Positions 25,140 to 37,907 of a stretch of 64,000 nt of DNA are shown piece by piece. The notes below the pieces were generated by a model. It saw only the letters and a program-made list of their open reading frames with translations, was not told the DNA's origin and made no database searches. Numbering within the stretch: position 1 is the stretch's first letter; each line of letters begins with the position of its first letter. The position numbers and the translations under genes are program-made. The stretch spans positions 1 to 64,000 of the forward strand of contig NZ_CP031700.1 of the NCBI RefSeq assembly GCF_008807015.1. The letters are read 5' to 3'. The DNA is from Neisseria zalophi (GTDB lineage: Bacteria; Pseudomonadota; Gammaproteobacteria; Burkholderiales; Neisseriaceae).

Positions 25140-25874
25140 ATGCCCTCTCGCACCATACACAATCAGATGAAAACACTATGTTCTACCTGTTCTCTACGTG
25201 AACTGTGCCTGCCTTCAGGCTTAATGCCGTCTGAATTTGCCCAATTAGATGCCGTTATCCGTCAAAGCCGCCGCTTAAAGAAAGGTGAATGCCTTTTCCG
25301 CGCAGGCGAACCTTTTTCTTCTTTATTCGCCATCCGTACCGGCTTTTTTAAAACGACTATTGCCAGTCAAGACGGACGTGATCAGGTTACCGGTTTCTTT
25401 ATGTCAGGCGAGCTTATGGGTATGGATGGTATCTGCACGCGTACCCACAGTTGTGATGCCATCGCATTAGAAGATGGCGAAGTATGCGAACTACCGTTTG
25501 CCAATATGGAAGAATTGGGTAAGACTATACCAAGCTTACAAACCCATTTTTTCAGATTAATGAGCCGTGAAATTGTACGTGACCAAGGCGTGATGTTACT
25601 ACTTGGCAACATGCGCGCTGAAGAACGGTTGGCAGCATTTCTATTAAATTTATCCACCCGACTTCATTCCCGTGGATTTGCTGCTAATGACTTTATCCTA
25701 CGAATGTCTCGCGAAGAAATAGGCAGTTATTTAGGATTGAAATTGGAAACGGTGAGCCGAACCTTATCAAAATTTCATCATGAAGGACTGATTAGCGTAG
25801 ATCATAAACATATTAAAATATTAGAACCACAAACACTAAAAAGCATGATTTCGGGATGTACTCATGCCATATAA
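25140..25874 (+). CDS. fnr: Anaerobic transcription regulator FNR
   Basis: CRP/FNR-family regulator that senses oxygen with a [4Fe-4S] cluster. The 244-aa protein has Cys14, Cys17 and Cys23 in CSTCSLRELC and Cys116 in EVCELPF, the spacing expected for the cluster ligands. The cyclic-nucleotide-like barrel and dimer helix follow. The C-terminal helix-turn-helix SREEIGSYLGLKLETVSRTLSKF has the E-SR recognition pattern of FNR. It is divergent from hemN and convergent with the first NRAMP-like gene. Confidence 0.95.
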   Translation: MPSRTIHNQMKTLCSTCSLRELCLPSGLMPSEFAQLDAVIRQSRRLKKGECLFRAGEPFSSLFAIRTGFFKTTIASQDGRDQVTGFFMSGELMGMDGICTRTHSCDAIALEDGEVCELPFANMEELGKTIPSLQTHFFRLMSREIVRDQGVMLLLGNMRAEERLAAFLLNLSTRLHSRGFAANDFILRMSREEIGSYLGLKLETVSRTLSKFHHEGLISVDHKHIKILEPQTLKSMISGCTHAI

Positions 25875-25910
25875 CTAACCAAGTTAATTTTTTTTAAAAA
25901 TATAGATATA

Positions 25911-25940
25911 GAGGCCGTCTGAAATATTTCAGACGGCCTC
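25911..25940. terminator. DUS-pair terminator between fnr and NRAMP-like gene 1
   Basis: GAGGCCGTCTGAAA and TTTCAGACGGCCTC separated by a two-base loop, between convergent genes. Confidence 0.75.
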
Positions 25941-25967
25941 TAAAAGTATTACGAGTATTGTTCTAAT

Positions 25968-27221
25968 CTAACCGAACATACCACCTTGATGCGCGAGGAA
26001 CAATAAAGTGAATCCGCTTAAATAGATCAACCCTATCCAGCCCAACACCATTAACCATGGTTTCAATCCATAATTACTATTACGTACCAGAGTTAAATTT
26101 AACCAAGCAAATACTGGCGTACTTACAAAAGAAGCAATCATAGCAAACTTAAGCATCGGCATCACTGCACCTTTAAAAAATAAAATAATGCACAACGCAG
26201 CAATCGCCGCAAAAGTAATCCATATCCCCAAGATACGGTTAGTATTACGCTCACCTCTGATAATCAAACGAAACGCTTCCATATTCGCACGGGAATATCC
26301 ATCTAAAACAGTAATGGTCGTGCCATACATACAAGCAAAGGCAACAAATGTCACCAACCAACGTGACCATTCACCAATGGTAGAAGCATACATATTTACT
26401 AACTGCCCAATATAGGCACCACCGGCCATTTGCACTTCTTCTCCGGTACCATATTGCACCAATGCCCCTAAAGCCAAAAAAACCAATGCCAATAGTGCCG
26501 TACCAATATAGCCGACATTAAAATCAAATAAACCGTCTTCATATTTAACAGGTTCCAGTTTGGCTTTAGCTGCCACCCACATCGAGTTAACGGTTGAAAT
26601 TTCAATTGGAGCCGGCATCCATCCCATTAATGCCACAATAAAAGCCAAGGCCCCCAAGTTCCACGGGCTCGGCTCAATAAAATCAGCCTGAACCTGCGAT
26701 CCCTGCATCGCCGCAACGATAACCGCTGCTACCGTTGTAATCGTCAGACTCACCATAATAATTTTCGACATGCCATCCACTGTACGATACGGGCCGACAA
26801 GCAACATTAATACACCGGAAATCAACACAATCACCGAAAGCATATTGATCGACCACTCACCGGGCAACACAAAGCTTAAAATTACCGCACATAACATACT
26901 GACTGCTGCAGCATTAATAATTGTTGCAAACACATTCAATAAGAAAAAAATCCACAAATAGATACGGCTCTTTTCTGCATAGCCTTCCAATAAACTTTTA
27001 CCGGTCGATAAAGTATATTGCGGGCCAAACCGGAAAAAAGGATATTTAAACACATTTGCCAATACAACAATTAAAGCCAACTGCCAACCATAAAGCGCAC
27101 CTGCTTGGGTAGAAGCGATAAGGTGCGAACCACCCACTGCTGCCGATGCCATCATAATACCCGGCCCCATTGCACTTAGTCGGGTTTTCCAACGTGAACC
27201 ATCTATTGTTTTCTCACTCAT
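25968..27221 (-). CDS. NRAMP-like transporter with atypical metal site (paralog 1)
   Basis: Multi-span inner-membrane protein, 417 aa, about 11 helices, recognisable as NRAMP superfamily (GPGIMMASAAVGGSHLIASTQAGALYGWQ in helix 1). In classical MntH proteins the helix-1 DPGN binds the metal; here the aligned residues read GGSH. The helix-6 MPH motif reads MGWMPAPIEIS, keeping the Met but not the His. Substrate is therefore uncertain: Mn, Fe, Mg or something else. A close paralog sits directly upstream (27431-28684), and both share a 16-bp upstream element. Sequence spacing implies separate transcripts. Confidence 0.8.
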   Translation of the reverse strand: MSEKTIDGSRWKTRLSAMGPGIMMASAAVGGSHLIASTQAGALYGWQLALIVVLANVFKYPFFRFGPQYTLSTGKSLLEGYAEKSRIYLWIFFLLNVFATIINAAAVSMLCAVILSFVLPGEWSINMLSVIVLISGVLMLLVGPYRTVDGMSKIIMVSLTITTVAAVIVAAMQGSQVQADFIEPSPWNLGALAFIVALMGWMPAPIEISTVNSMWVAAKAKLEPVKYEDGLFDFNVGYIGTALLALVFLALGALVQYGTGEEVQMAGGAYIGQLVNMYASTIGEWSRWLVTFVAFACMYGTTITVLDGYSRANMEAFRLIIRGERNTNRILGIWITFAAIAALCIILFFKGAVMPMLKFAMIASFVSTPVFAWLNLTLVRNSNYGLKPWLMVLGWIGLIYLSGFTLLFLAHQGGMFG

Positions 27222-27266
27222 ATTTCTATTCCGTTAATCGATATCCTACACAATTTAAGAAAAGTG

Positions 27267-27282
27267 ATTATACGTCAACTTT
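27267..27282 (-). promoter_or_regulatory. Shared 16-bp element upstream of NRAMP-like gene 1
   Basis: Plus strand ATTATACGTCAACTTT, exactly the same as at 28750-28765. On the minus strand it reads AAAGTTGACGTATAAT, ending in a perfect TATAAT. It is 46 bases before the start codon, so promoter core plus operator is likely. Confidence 0.55.
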
Positions 27283-27368
27283 GTTAAAAAAATCTGAACA
27301 AACAAATGTATTTAAAATTAAAAATATCAAAATAATCAATATATTATTAATTAATAACATCGGATACC

Positions 27369-27400
27369 AAAGGCCGTCTGAAACATTTCAGACGGCCTTT
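27369..27400 (-). terminator. DUS-pair terminator after NRAMP-like gene 2
   Basis: AAAGGCCGTCTGAAA and TTTCAGACGGCCTTT with a short loop. It separates the two paralogs, which suggests independent transcription. Confidence 0.75.
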
Positions 27401-27430
27401 AAAATATATTTTGTATATTTACCTATCTAT

Positions 27431-28684
27431 TTAACCCAGCATACCGCCTTGATGTAAAAGGAATAATATTGTAAAACCGCTTAAATAACACAAACCCACC
27501 CAAGCCAATATCATTAACCAAGGTTTTGATTGATAACTACCACTCCGCACCAAACTCAAATTCAACCAAGCAAAGATAGGCGTACTTACAAAAGAGGCAA
27601 TCATCGCAAATTTGAGCATCGGCATCACGGCGCCTTTAAAAAACAAAATAACACTCAACCCTGTTACAGCAGCATAAATAATCCATATACTTAAAATACG
27701 GTTATTGTTACGTTCTCCTCTTACAACCAAACGCAAGGATTCCATATTCACACGAGAATACCCATCTATAACAGTAATGGTCGTGCCATACATACAAGCA
27801 AAAGCAATAAATGTCACCAACCAACGCGACCACTCACCGATGGTAGAGGCATACATATTCACCAACTGTCCAATATAGGCACCGCCGGCCATTTGCACTT
27901 CTTCTCCGGTACCATATTGCACCAATGCCCCTAAAGCCAAAAAAACCAATGCTAATAATGCCGTACCGATATAACCGACATTAAAATCAAACAAGCCATC
28001 TTCATAACTGACATGTTCAATCTTACGCTTCGCAGCAACCCACATAGAATTAATCGCTGAGATTTCAATTGGTGCCGGCATCCACCCCATAAGCGCCACA
28101 ATAAAAGCCAAAGCACTCAAATTCCACGGGCTGGGCTCAATAAAATCAGCCTGAACCTGCGCTCCCTGCATAGCAGCAACCACAACTGCAGCCACTGTCG
28201 TCACCGTTAGACTTATCATAATAATCTTTGATATTCTATCTACAGTACGATACGGACCAGCCAATAGCATTAATACAGCCGAAACCAATACGGCCACTGA
28301 AAGCGCATTCACCGACCACTCACCGGGTAATACAAAGCTCAAAATAACCGCACACAACATACCAACCGCAGCAGTATTAATAATCGTTGCAAATAAACTC
28401 AGTATGAAAAAAACCCATAAATACACACGGCTTTTTTCCGCATATCCCTCTAATAGACTTTTACCTGTCGACAATGTATATTGCGGGCCAAATCGAAAAA
28501 AAGGATATTTAAACAAATTGGCAAAGACAATAATCAAAGCCAATTGCCAACCATAAAGCGCACCTGCTTGAGTAGAAGCAATAATATGTGAACCACCTAT
28601 GGCTGCTGATGCCATCATAATGCCTGGCCCCATGGCTCTAAGCCGAGTTTTCCAACGCGAATTGTTTAATATTCCCTCACTCAT
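27431..28684 (-). CDS. NRAMP-like transporter with atypical metal site (paralog 2)
   Basis: 417-aa membrane protein, the same length as paralog 1 and very similar along its whole length, so a tandem duplication. It has GIMMASAAIGGSHIIASTQAGALYGWQLAL in place of the DPGN helix and LMGWMPAPIEISAINSMW in helix 6, the same non-canonical residues. Differences concentrate in loops and in helices 3-5 and 9-11. The shared 16-bp promoter-like element is 66 bases before the start. Function and substrate are not known from sequence. Confidence 0.8.
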   Translation of the reverse strand: MSEGILNNSRWKTRLRAMGPGIMMASAAIGGSHIIASTQAGALYGWQLALIIVFANLFKYPFFRFGPQYTLSTGKSLLEGYAEKSRVYLWVFFILSLFATIINTAAVGMLCAVILSFVLPGEWSVNALSVAVLVSAVLMLLAGPYRTVDRISKIIMISLTVTTVAAVVVAAMQGAQVQADFIEPSPWNLSALAFIVALMGWMPAPIEISAINSMWVAAKRKIEHVSYEDGLFDFNVGYIGTALLALVFLALGALVQYGTGEEVQMAGGAYIGQLVNMYASTIGEWSRWLVTFIAFACMYGTTITVIDGYSRVNMESLRLVVRGERNNNRILSIWIIYAAVTGLSVILFFKGAVMPMLKFAMIASFVSTPIFAWLNLSLVRSGSYQSKPWLMILAWVGLCYLSGFTILFLLHQGGMLG

Positions 28685-28749
28685 ATTTCATCCTAATAAA
28701 TTAATTATTATAAAAACAGCATACTTTCACAGCACATATCTACAAAGTT

Positions 28750-28765
28750 ATTATACGTCAACTTT
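28750..28765 (-). promoter_or_regulatory. Shared 16-bp element upstream of NRAMP-like gene 2
   Basis: Identical to the element at 27267-27282 (minus AAAGTTGACGTATAAT), while the flanking DNA differs. This points to selection rather than recent copying of the region. Confidence 0.55.
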
Positions 28766-28883
28766 ATTTTAAACTTATATATTCCAAGCAGTACAAAACC
28801 TTTGAGACTAAACTAGATTAACGGTTCTACCAATTCAAAAAGATTAAAGCAACAAATTGAAAGATCATTCAATTTTCGAAACT

Positions 28884-28919
28884 AAAGCAGCCGGGCTCAT
28901 AGACGAATCCGGCTGCTTT
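28884..28919. terminator. Terminator hairpin beyond comE copy 2
   Basis: AAAGCAGCCGG and CCGGCTGCTTT form an 11-base stem with a 14-base loop. It is followed by TTTAG on the minus strand side and by ATTCTC on the plus side. It differs from the hairpin following comE copy 1. Confidence 0.65.
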
Positions 28920-28950
28920 ATTCTCTCCCAGTCTGCCAAGGCGGCTGTAT

Positions 28951-29247
28951 TTACTTTTTCAGGGCGGGTTTGGCTTTTTTATCGGCATTGTCGGCATTGT
29001 CGGCGGTAACGGCCTCTTCGCGCACCTTCGCTAAAATACCGTCGCCAATCCCCTTCACATTCTTCAACTCTGCCACCGACTTAAAGGCACCATTCTCATC
29101 ACGGTAGGCCACAATCGCCGCCGCCTTCGAGGGCCCGATACCCGGCAGCTCGGCCAACTCCTCCGCCCCCGCCGTATTGATATTCACCGCTGCCGCAGCC
29201 ATCGTCACCGATAGCGCCGCCCAGATGCCCAACAAATAACGCTTCAT
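28951..29247 (-). CDS. comE: Competence DNA-binding protein ComE (copy 2)
   Basis: Second copy of the periplasmic helix-hairpin-helix uptake protein, 98 aa, with the same signal peptide and the same PGIGPSKA and VKGIGDG motifs. It differs from copy 1 by one residue in the tail (DNADKK instead of DNANKK) and a few silent changes, all in the last third of the gene. The start is set by the same GGAG as in copy 1. It follows the second 5S gene and its terminator. Confidence 0.93.
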   Translation of the reverse strand: MKRYLLGIWAALSVTMAAAAVNINTAGAEELAELPGIGPSKAAAIVAYRDENGAFKSVAELKNVKGIGDGILAKVREEAVTADNADNADKKAKPALKK

Positions 29248-29401
29248 CACTGCTCCTTTGTCGTTGTGTATAAGATACCGTCTTCTTCCCAGACAGCAGC
29301 CCCATCATAAAGCAGCATACAAGTATTAACAATTATTATCACTGCATTTATCATATCTGTTGTCATGACGTCACAATAAGTATTTGTAATATATCTCTGT
29401 A

Positions 29402-29438
29402 AAAAGCAAAAACCCCTGATAGTATTCTATCAGGGGTT
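29402..29438 (-). terminator. rRNA operon terminator (copy 2)
   Basis: Same stem as in copy 1 (AACCCCTGATAG / CTATCAGGGGTT on the minus strand, then TTTGCTTTT), 11 bases beyond 5S. Confidence 0.9.
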
Positions 29439-29448
29439 CGGTATAAGT

Positions 29449-29563
29449 GTCTGGCAGTGACCTACTTTCACATGGGTATCCACACTATCATCGGCGCTGA
29501 GTCGTTTCACGGTCCTGTTCGGGATGGGAAGGCGTGGGACCAACTCGCTATGGCCGCCAGACT
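29449..29563 (-). rRNA. rrf: 5S ribosomal RNA (copy 2)
   Basis: Same sequence as copy 1 at the constant offset; complementary termini present. Confidence 0.93.
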
Positions 29564-29676
29564 AAACTGTCAAATCGGTAAAGCCGTTTTTATTTCAATC
29601 AACTGTTTCGGTAATGTTTGTATCGTATCCTTTTGAAGGATACAGTAAGCTTTCATCTGAAGTTCTTCAAATGATA

Positions 29677-32567
<2,891 letters not shown>

Positions 32568-32782
32568 TCATTTCAAGAACCTCTTTGACTTCATCTAAAT
32601 TACCGTTGACGAGTAATCAGATTAGATGTTCATACTTTGATAAAGCTTACTGCTTTTGTTGTGTGTAACTTATGCCTTTTGTCTTTCATAAGTTACTCGA
32701 TACAATCATCACCCAAATACTGTACAACTTACCTTTCGGTAAATCGACATTGTCTTTGTTTGTTGATTTCGGCTTTCCAATT

Positions 32783-32794
32783 TGTTAAAGAGCG
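32783..32794 (-). promoter_or_regulatory. boxA-like site in 16S-23S spacer (copy 2)
   Basis: Minus strand CGCTCTTTAACA in the spacer between tRNA-Ala and 23S; same as copy 1. The spacer contains no other gene. Confidence 0.7.
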
Positions 32795-32905
32795 ATGCAT
32801 GCCTACTAAACAACGACTGTTGCTTAGTCACTTTGCAAATTAAAAACAGCTTTTAAAGCTGGCTTTAATTTAAAAAGTAGCAATATGTTTTAACCTAGCG
32901 GCTTT

Positions 32906-32981
32906 TGGTGGAGGCAAACGGGATCGAACCGATGACCCCCTGCTTGCAAAGCAGGTGCTCTACCAACTGAGCTATGCCCCC
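32906..32981 (-). tRNA. tRNA-Ala (anticodon TGC, copy 2)
   Basis: 76 nt, same sequence as copy 1 with encoded CCA. Confidence 0.97.
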
Positions 32982-33023
32982 TTATCCGTCCGGACAGCTT
33001 CTACAACCTGCCCGAAGAATCTC

Positions 33024-33100
<77 letters not shown>

Positions 33101-33224
33101 AAGGTCTCTATTGTCTTAACAACAGACAGCTTATAGCTTGCGCATAAGCATTCTTAAAACTTCTCATGCATCTTTTACACAGCTTACCGATAAGTGTGAG
33201 TACCCAACAACCTCTTCTTTTCTC

Positions 33225-34769
<1,545 letters not shown>

Positions 34770-34883
34770 ATCTCTAACTTATAACTTCTGGTCTGCTTCA
34801 AAGAAACCGACAAGATTTTATTCCTGTCTGTTTTTGTCGCAGTGTGAGGCCGTCAGGCACTCACACTTATCGGTATTCTGTGT

Positions 34884-34895
34884 TGTTAAAGAGCA
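34884..34895 (-). promoter_or_regulatory. boxA in rRNA leader (copy 2)
   Basis: Minus strand TGCTCTTTAACA, as in copy 1. Confidence 0.85.
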
Positions 34896-34928
34896 TTCCC
34901 GCCACTGCGTCAGCAGCGAAGAAACCGA

Positions 34929-34957
34929 ACTATACCGACTCAAAAACACCCAGTCAA
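34929..34957 (-). promoter_or_regulatory. rRNA operon sigma-70 promoter (copy 2)
   Basis: TTGACT, a 17-base spacer, then TATAGT on the minus strand. The spacer differs slightly from copy 1, but both hexamers are kept. Confidence 0.85.
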
Positions 34958-35263
34958 TACCCTCAAACTCAAAAAATGCAACCAAAAACACAACCAATTG
35001 TTTATTTTAAATAAATTATATAAATATTTTTTAAACAACTTGAACCATATATATTGGATATATTCAACCTAATCAACAGCTCCTATTTTTTATAGGGCAA
35101 TTATGATTTAGACAACCTACACACTTAATAACTAGAAAGGCCTAACTTTTTAATTTTTAATTTTAATGATATTTGTTTTTAAATAAATTTCTATTTAATT
35201 TTATATTCCCCACAAAGAAAGCTTGCACTTTATCAGAAGATGAATTACATTGAACTACATTAA

Positions 35264-35312
35264 GTGATGTAAATCACAAAGCCAAGTAAACAAAGGCAAA
35301 AATCAATATAAT
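35264..35312 (+). promoter_or_regulatory. FNR/CRP-type palindrome followed by a TATAAT box
   Basis: GTGATGTAAATCAC at 35264-35277 is a perfect inverted repeat with the TGAT-N4-ATCA core of FNR sites; it also fits a CRP-like GTGA-N6-TCAC. TATAAT follows at 35307-35312. The site centre is about 48 bases from the likely start point, a little further than the usual -41.5. The remaining DNA from 34976 to here is AT-rich with no gene. Confidence 0.5.
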
Positions 35313-35318
35313 AATTAT

Positions 35319-35400
35319 TGTATTGCAGAAATAGAGAAAATTTAAGCATCAATACCAAGCGGGCTACCTTAAAGTTGTTTAAAGGTAGCCCGTTTTATAT
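35319..35400 (+). ncRNA. Candidate small RNA of about 80 nt
   Basis: No open reading frame is present. The interval runs from just past a TATAAT box to a strong hairpin at 35360-35392 (CGGGCTACCTT / AAGGTAGCCCG, plus AAA/TTT around a GTTG loop, one bulged A). This is followed by TTTTATAT on the plus strand. A FNR-like palindrome precedes it. Neisseria has a known FNR-dependent sRNA (AniS/FnrS); whether this is that RNA I cannot tell. Alternatively, the hairpin is only the terminator of the minus-strand ypjD-like gene, although its T-tract is on the plus side. Confidence 0.45.
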
Positions 35401-35433
35401 AAAAGTATTTTTTACAAAATCTATTTTATTTTT

Positions 35434-36234
35434 TTATAAAACGACTTCTAAGACAAACTTACTGCCTACATAAGCAAGCATTAGGCTAATAAAACCAATA
35501 ACCGTCCACACTGCTACTGTTTTCCCACGCCATGCAGTCATACCGTGTTTTAACAATAATCCACCATAAATCAACCAAGATAATATGCCAAAAACTGTTT
35601 TATGGGTCAGCATTACCGGCTTATTGAAAATTTGATCGGCAAAAAAAGTACCACTGACAACAGAATAGGTTAGCAATAGGAACCCCGCCCACATACCTTG
35701 AAACATCAGTTTTTCCAAACTAAGTAGCGGCGGCAAGAAAGAAACCAACGAGGATATTTTTTTCTTATGTAGATTGTTATTCAACAATAAAATCAAAACA
35801 GCCAGTAAAGTCACGATACCAAACAATCCATATGCCAATAATGAAGCGCCAATATGCAACATAAACGGCCAATCACTGATTTGATACCCTGTGAATTTTC
35901 CTGGAAAAATAGTTGCCATTAATAGAGACATGGCTGCGCAAGGATAAAGAAGTAACTGTAACCCTTTTAAATTGTAAAAGAAGCTTCCAATACAATACAT
36001 CGCCAACATCAGCCAAACAATTAGGCTGACAGAATAGCCGAAGCCCATTATCACCACCTTATCTTCCACAACGGGGGTAAGTAATACAGCTAAATGCACC
36101 AGTAAAGATGGAGTCAATACGACTAACTCAGCCTTTAAGGGATAAGGCTTATTATTTTGTTTTTGATGATACCACCATACAAAGCCTGTTAATCCTGCAT
36201 AGACAAGTATCAGATAAATCAATACAACCGGCAT
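35434..36234 (-). CDS. Cytochrome c assembly-type membrane protein (YpjD/CcsA-like)
   Basis: Inner-membrane protein of the CcmC/CcsA/HemX superfamily with about eight membrane helices. It is found next to ffh in many proteobacteria, where it is called YpjD. The 266-aa product contains DWPFMLHIGASLLAYGLFGIVTLLAVLILLLNNNLHKK and a later SVVSGTFFADQ...TLHKT-like region with conserved histidines. The WWD-type heme motif is not evident. I start at ATG 36234 (MPVVLIYLILVY). The longer frame from a GTG at 36267 overlaps the -35 box of ffh. The function may be heme-related handling; this is inference from the family. Confidence 0.8.
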   Translation of the reverse strand: MPVVLIYLILVYAGLTGFVWWYHQKQNNKPYPLKAELVVLTPSLLVHLAVLLTPVVEDKVVIMGFGYSVSLIVWLMLAMYCIGSFFYNLKGLQLLLYPCAAMSLLMATIFPGKFTGYQISDWPFMLHIGASLLAYGLFGIVTLLAVLILLLNNNLHKKKISSLVSFLPPLLSLEKLMFQGMWAGFLLLTYSVVSGTFFADQIFNKPVMLTHKTVFGILSWLIYGGLLLKHGMTAWRGKTVAVWTVIGFISLMLAYVGSKFVLEVVL

Positions 36235-36261
36235 GGAAAACTTTCTCTTGCATACATATTC

Positions 36262-36290
36262 TTGCACGCATGCATAGTGTAAAATACAAT
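36262..36290 (+). promoter_or_regulatory. ffh promoter
   Basis: TTGCAC (36262-36267), a 17-base spacer and TACAAT (36285-36290), 57 bases before the ffh ATG. Good sigma-70 form. Confidence 0.65.
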
Positions 36291-36346
36291 AATTTTATCA
36301 AAGATAAGCCTGATTCGGGCAGTTTTTCTCAATTTCAAGGACGCTC

Positions 36347-37717
36347 ATGTTAGATAACTTAACCAACCGCTTCGGCAGTGTGCTGAAAAACATACGCGGC
36401 CAAGCCAAATTAACCGAAGACAATATTAAAGAAGCTTTAAGGGAAGTCAGATTGGCACTGCTTGAAGCCGATGTGGCTCTGCCTATTGTTAAAGACTTCG
36501 TAAATAAAGTAAAAGAACAGGCGCTCGGGCAAGAAATCACCGGCAGCTTAACACCCGACCAAGCCTTTATCGGCATAGTTAACGATGCGCTTGTCGATCT
36601 GATGGGCAAAGAAAACAGCTCTTTAGATTTGGCAACGGCTCCGCCCGCCGTGATTTTGATGGCCGGCTTGCAAGGTGCCGGTAAAACCACAACTGTCGGC
36701 AAATTATCCCGCCTGCTGAAAACCAATCAGAAAAAGAAAATTCTGGTTGTTTCCGCCGACGTATACCGCCCTGCCGCTATCGAACAACTGCGATTGCTGG
36801 CCGAACAAGTCGGCGTCGACTTTTTCCCTTCAGATACCCAACAAAAGCCGGTAGATATTGCCAAAACTGCGGTGGATTATGCGAAAAAGCATTTCTATGA
36901 TGTTTTGATGGTCGATACCGCGGGCCGCTTGGCGATTGATGAAGAAATGATGAACGAAATTAAAGCATTGCACGCTGCCGTTCATCCTATTGAAACTTTA
37001 TTTGTTGTAGATGCCATGTTGGGCCAAGATGCCGTCAACACCGCGCAAGCCTTTAATGAAGCATTACCGCTGACCGGTGTGATTCTGACCAAAATGGACG
37101 GCGATTCGCGCGGCGGTGCGGCTTTATCGGTACGCCAAGTTACCGGCAAACCGATTAAATTTATCGGTATCGGTGAAAAAATCAACGGATTAGAGCCTTT
37201 CTATCCAGACCGTATCGCCAGCCGTATTCTCGGCATGGGCGACGTACTCAGCTTAATCGAAGACGTACAAAAAGGCATAGATGAAGAAGCCGCCACCAAA
37301 ATGGCGAAAAAGCTGCACAAAGGCAAAGGCTTTGATCTGAACGACTTTAAAGAGCAAATCCAACAAATGCGCAATATGGGCGGCTTGGAAAGTCTGATGT
37401 CTAAAATGCCGGGAGAACTTGGCCAATTATCCAAACAGATTCCGGAAGGTACGGCTGAAAAAGCCATGGGGCATGTGGAGGCCATTATTAATTCCATGAC
37501 CCCCAAAGAGCGTGCCAACCCTGCATTGCTGAAAGCCAGCCGCAAGCGTCGTATAGCCCAAGGTTCGGGCACTTCCGTTCAAGAAGTCAATAAAATGCTG
37601 AAACAGTTCGAACAATCTCAGCAAATGATGAAAATGTTCAGCGGTAAAGGCATGGCCAAGCTGATGCGCATGGCTAAGGGTATGAAGGGTATGAAAGGCA
37701 TGTTTCCAGGTATGTAA
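36347..37717 (+). CDS. ffh: Signal recognition particle protein Ffh
   Basis: GTPase of the SRP that delivers nascent membrane proteins to FtsY. The 456-aa protein has the N domain and then the G domain, with GLQGAGKTTTVGKLSRLL, DVYRPAAIEQL, DTAGRLAIDEEMM and TKMDGDSRGGAALS. The methionine-rich M domain ends in MKMFSGKGMAKLMRMAKGMKGMKG. Length matches the family. AAGGA precedes the ATG. The 4.5S RNA gene is not in this window. Confidence 0.97.
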   Translation: MLDNLTNRFGSVLKNIRGQAKLTEDNIKEALREVRLALLEADVALPIVKDFVNKVKEQALGQEITGSLTPDQAFIGIVNDALVDLMGKENSSLDLATAPPAVILMAGLQGAGKTTTVGKLSRLLKTNQKKKILVVSADVYRPAAIEQLRLLAEQVGVDFFPSDTQQKPVDIAKTAVDYAKKHFYDVLMVDTAGRLAIDEEMMNEIKALHAAVHPIETLFVVDAMLGQDAVNTAQAFNEALPLTGVILTKMDGDSRGGAALSVRQVTGKPIKFIGIGEKINGLEPFYPDRIASRILGMGDVLSLIEDVQKGIDEEAATKMAKKLHKGKGFDLNDFKEQIQQMRNMGGLESLMSKMPGELGQLSKQIPEGTAEKAMGHVEAIINSMTPKERANPALLKASRKRRIAQGSGTSVQEVNKMLKQFEQSQQMMKMFSGKGMAKLMRMAKGMKGMKGMFPGM

Positions 37718-37779
37718 ACTTTCAGACGGCCTACAAACTATTACAAGGCCGTCTGAAACACTCGAACATCCTCAACATG

Positions 37780-37814
37780 AGGCCGTCTGAAAACTATTTT
37801 CAGACGGCCTTTTA
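37780..37814 (+). terminator. DUS-pair terminator after ffh
   Basis: AGGCCGTCTGAAAA and TTTTCAGACGGCCT with a short loop and TTTATATG. Two more single uptake sequences lie at about 37724 and 37746, so this short gap carries four. Confidence 0.8.
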
Positions 37815-37907
37815 TATGCTTTGAATTACGACGCTTTACCATTCAGACGGCCTCTATGAATAAAACAATAACAAGCTATTTTTATCTAACCAGCAATACC
37901 GCACTCT

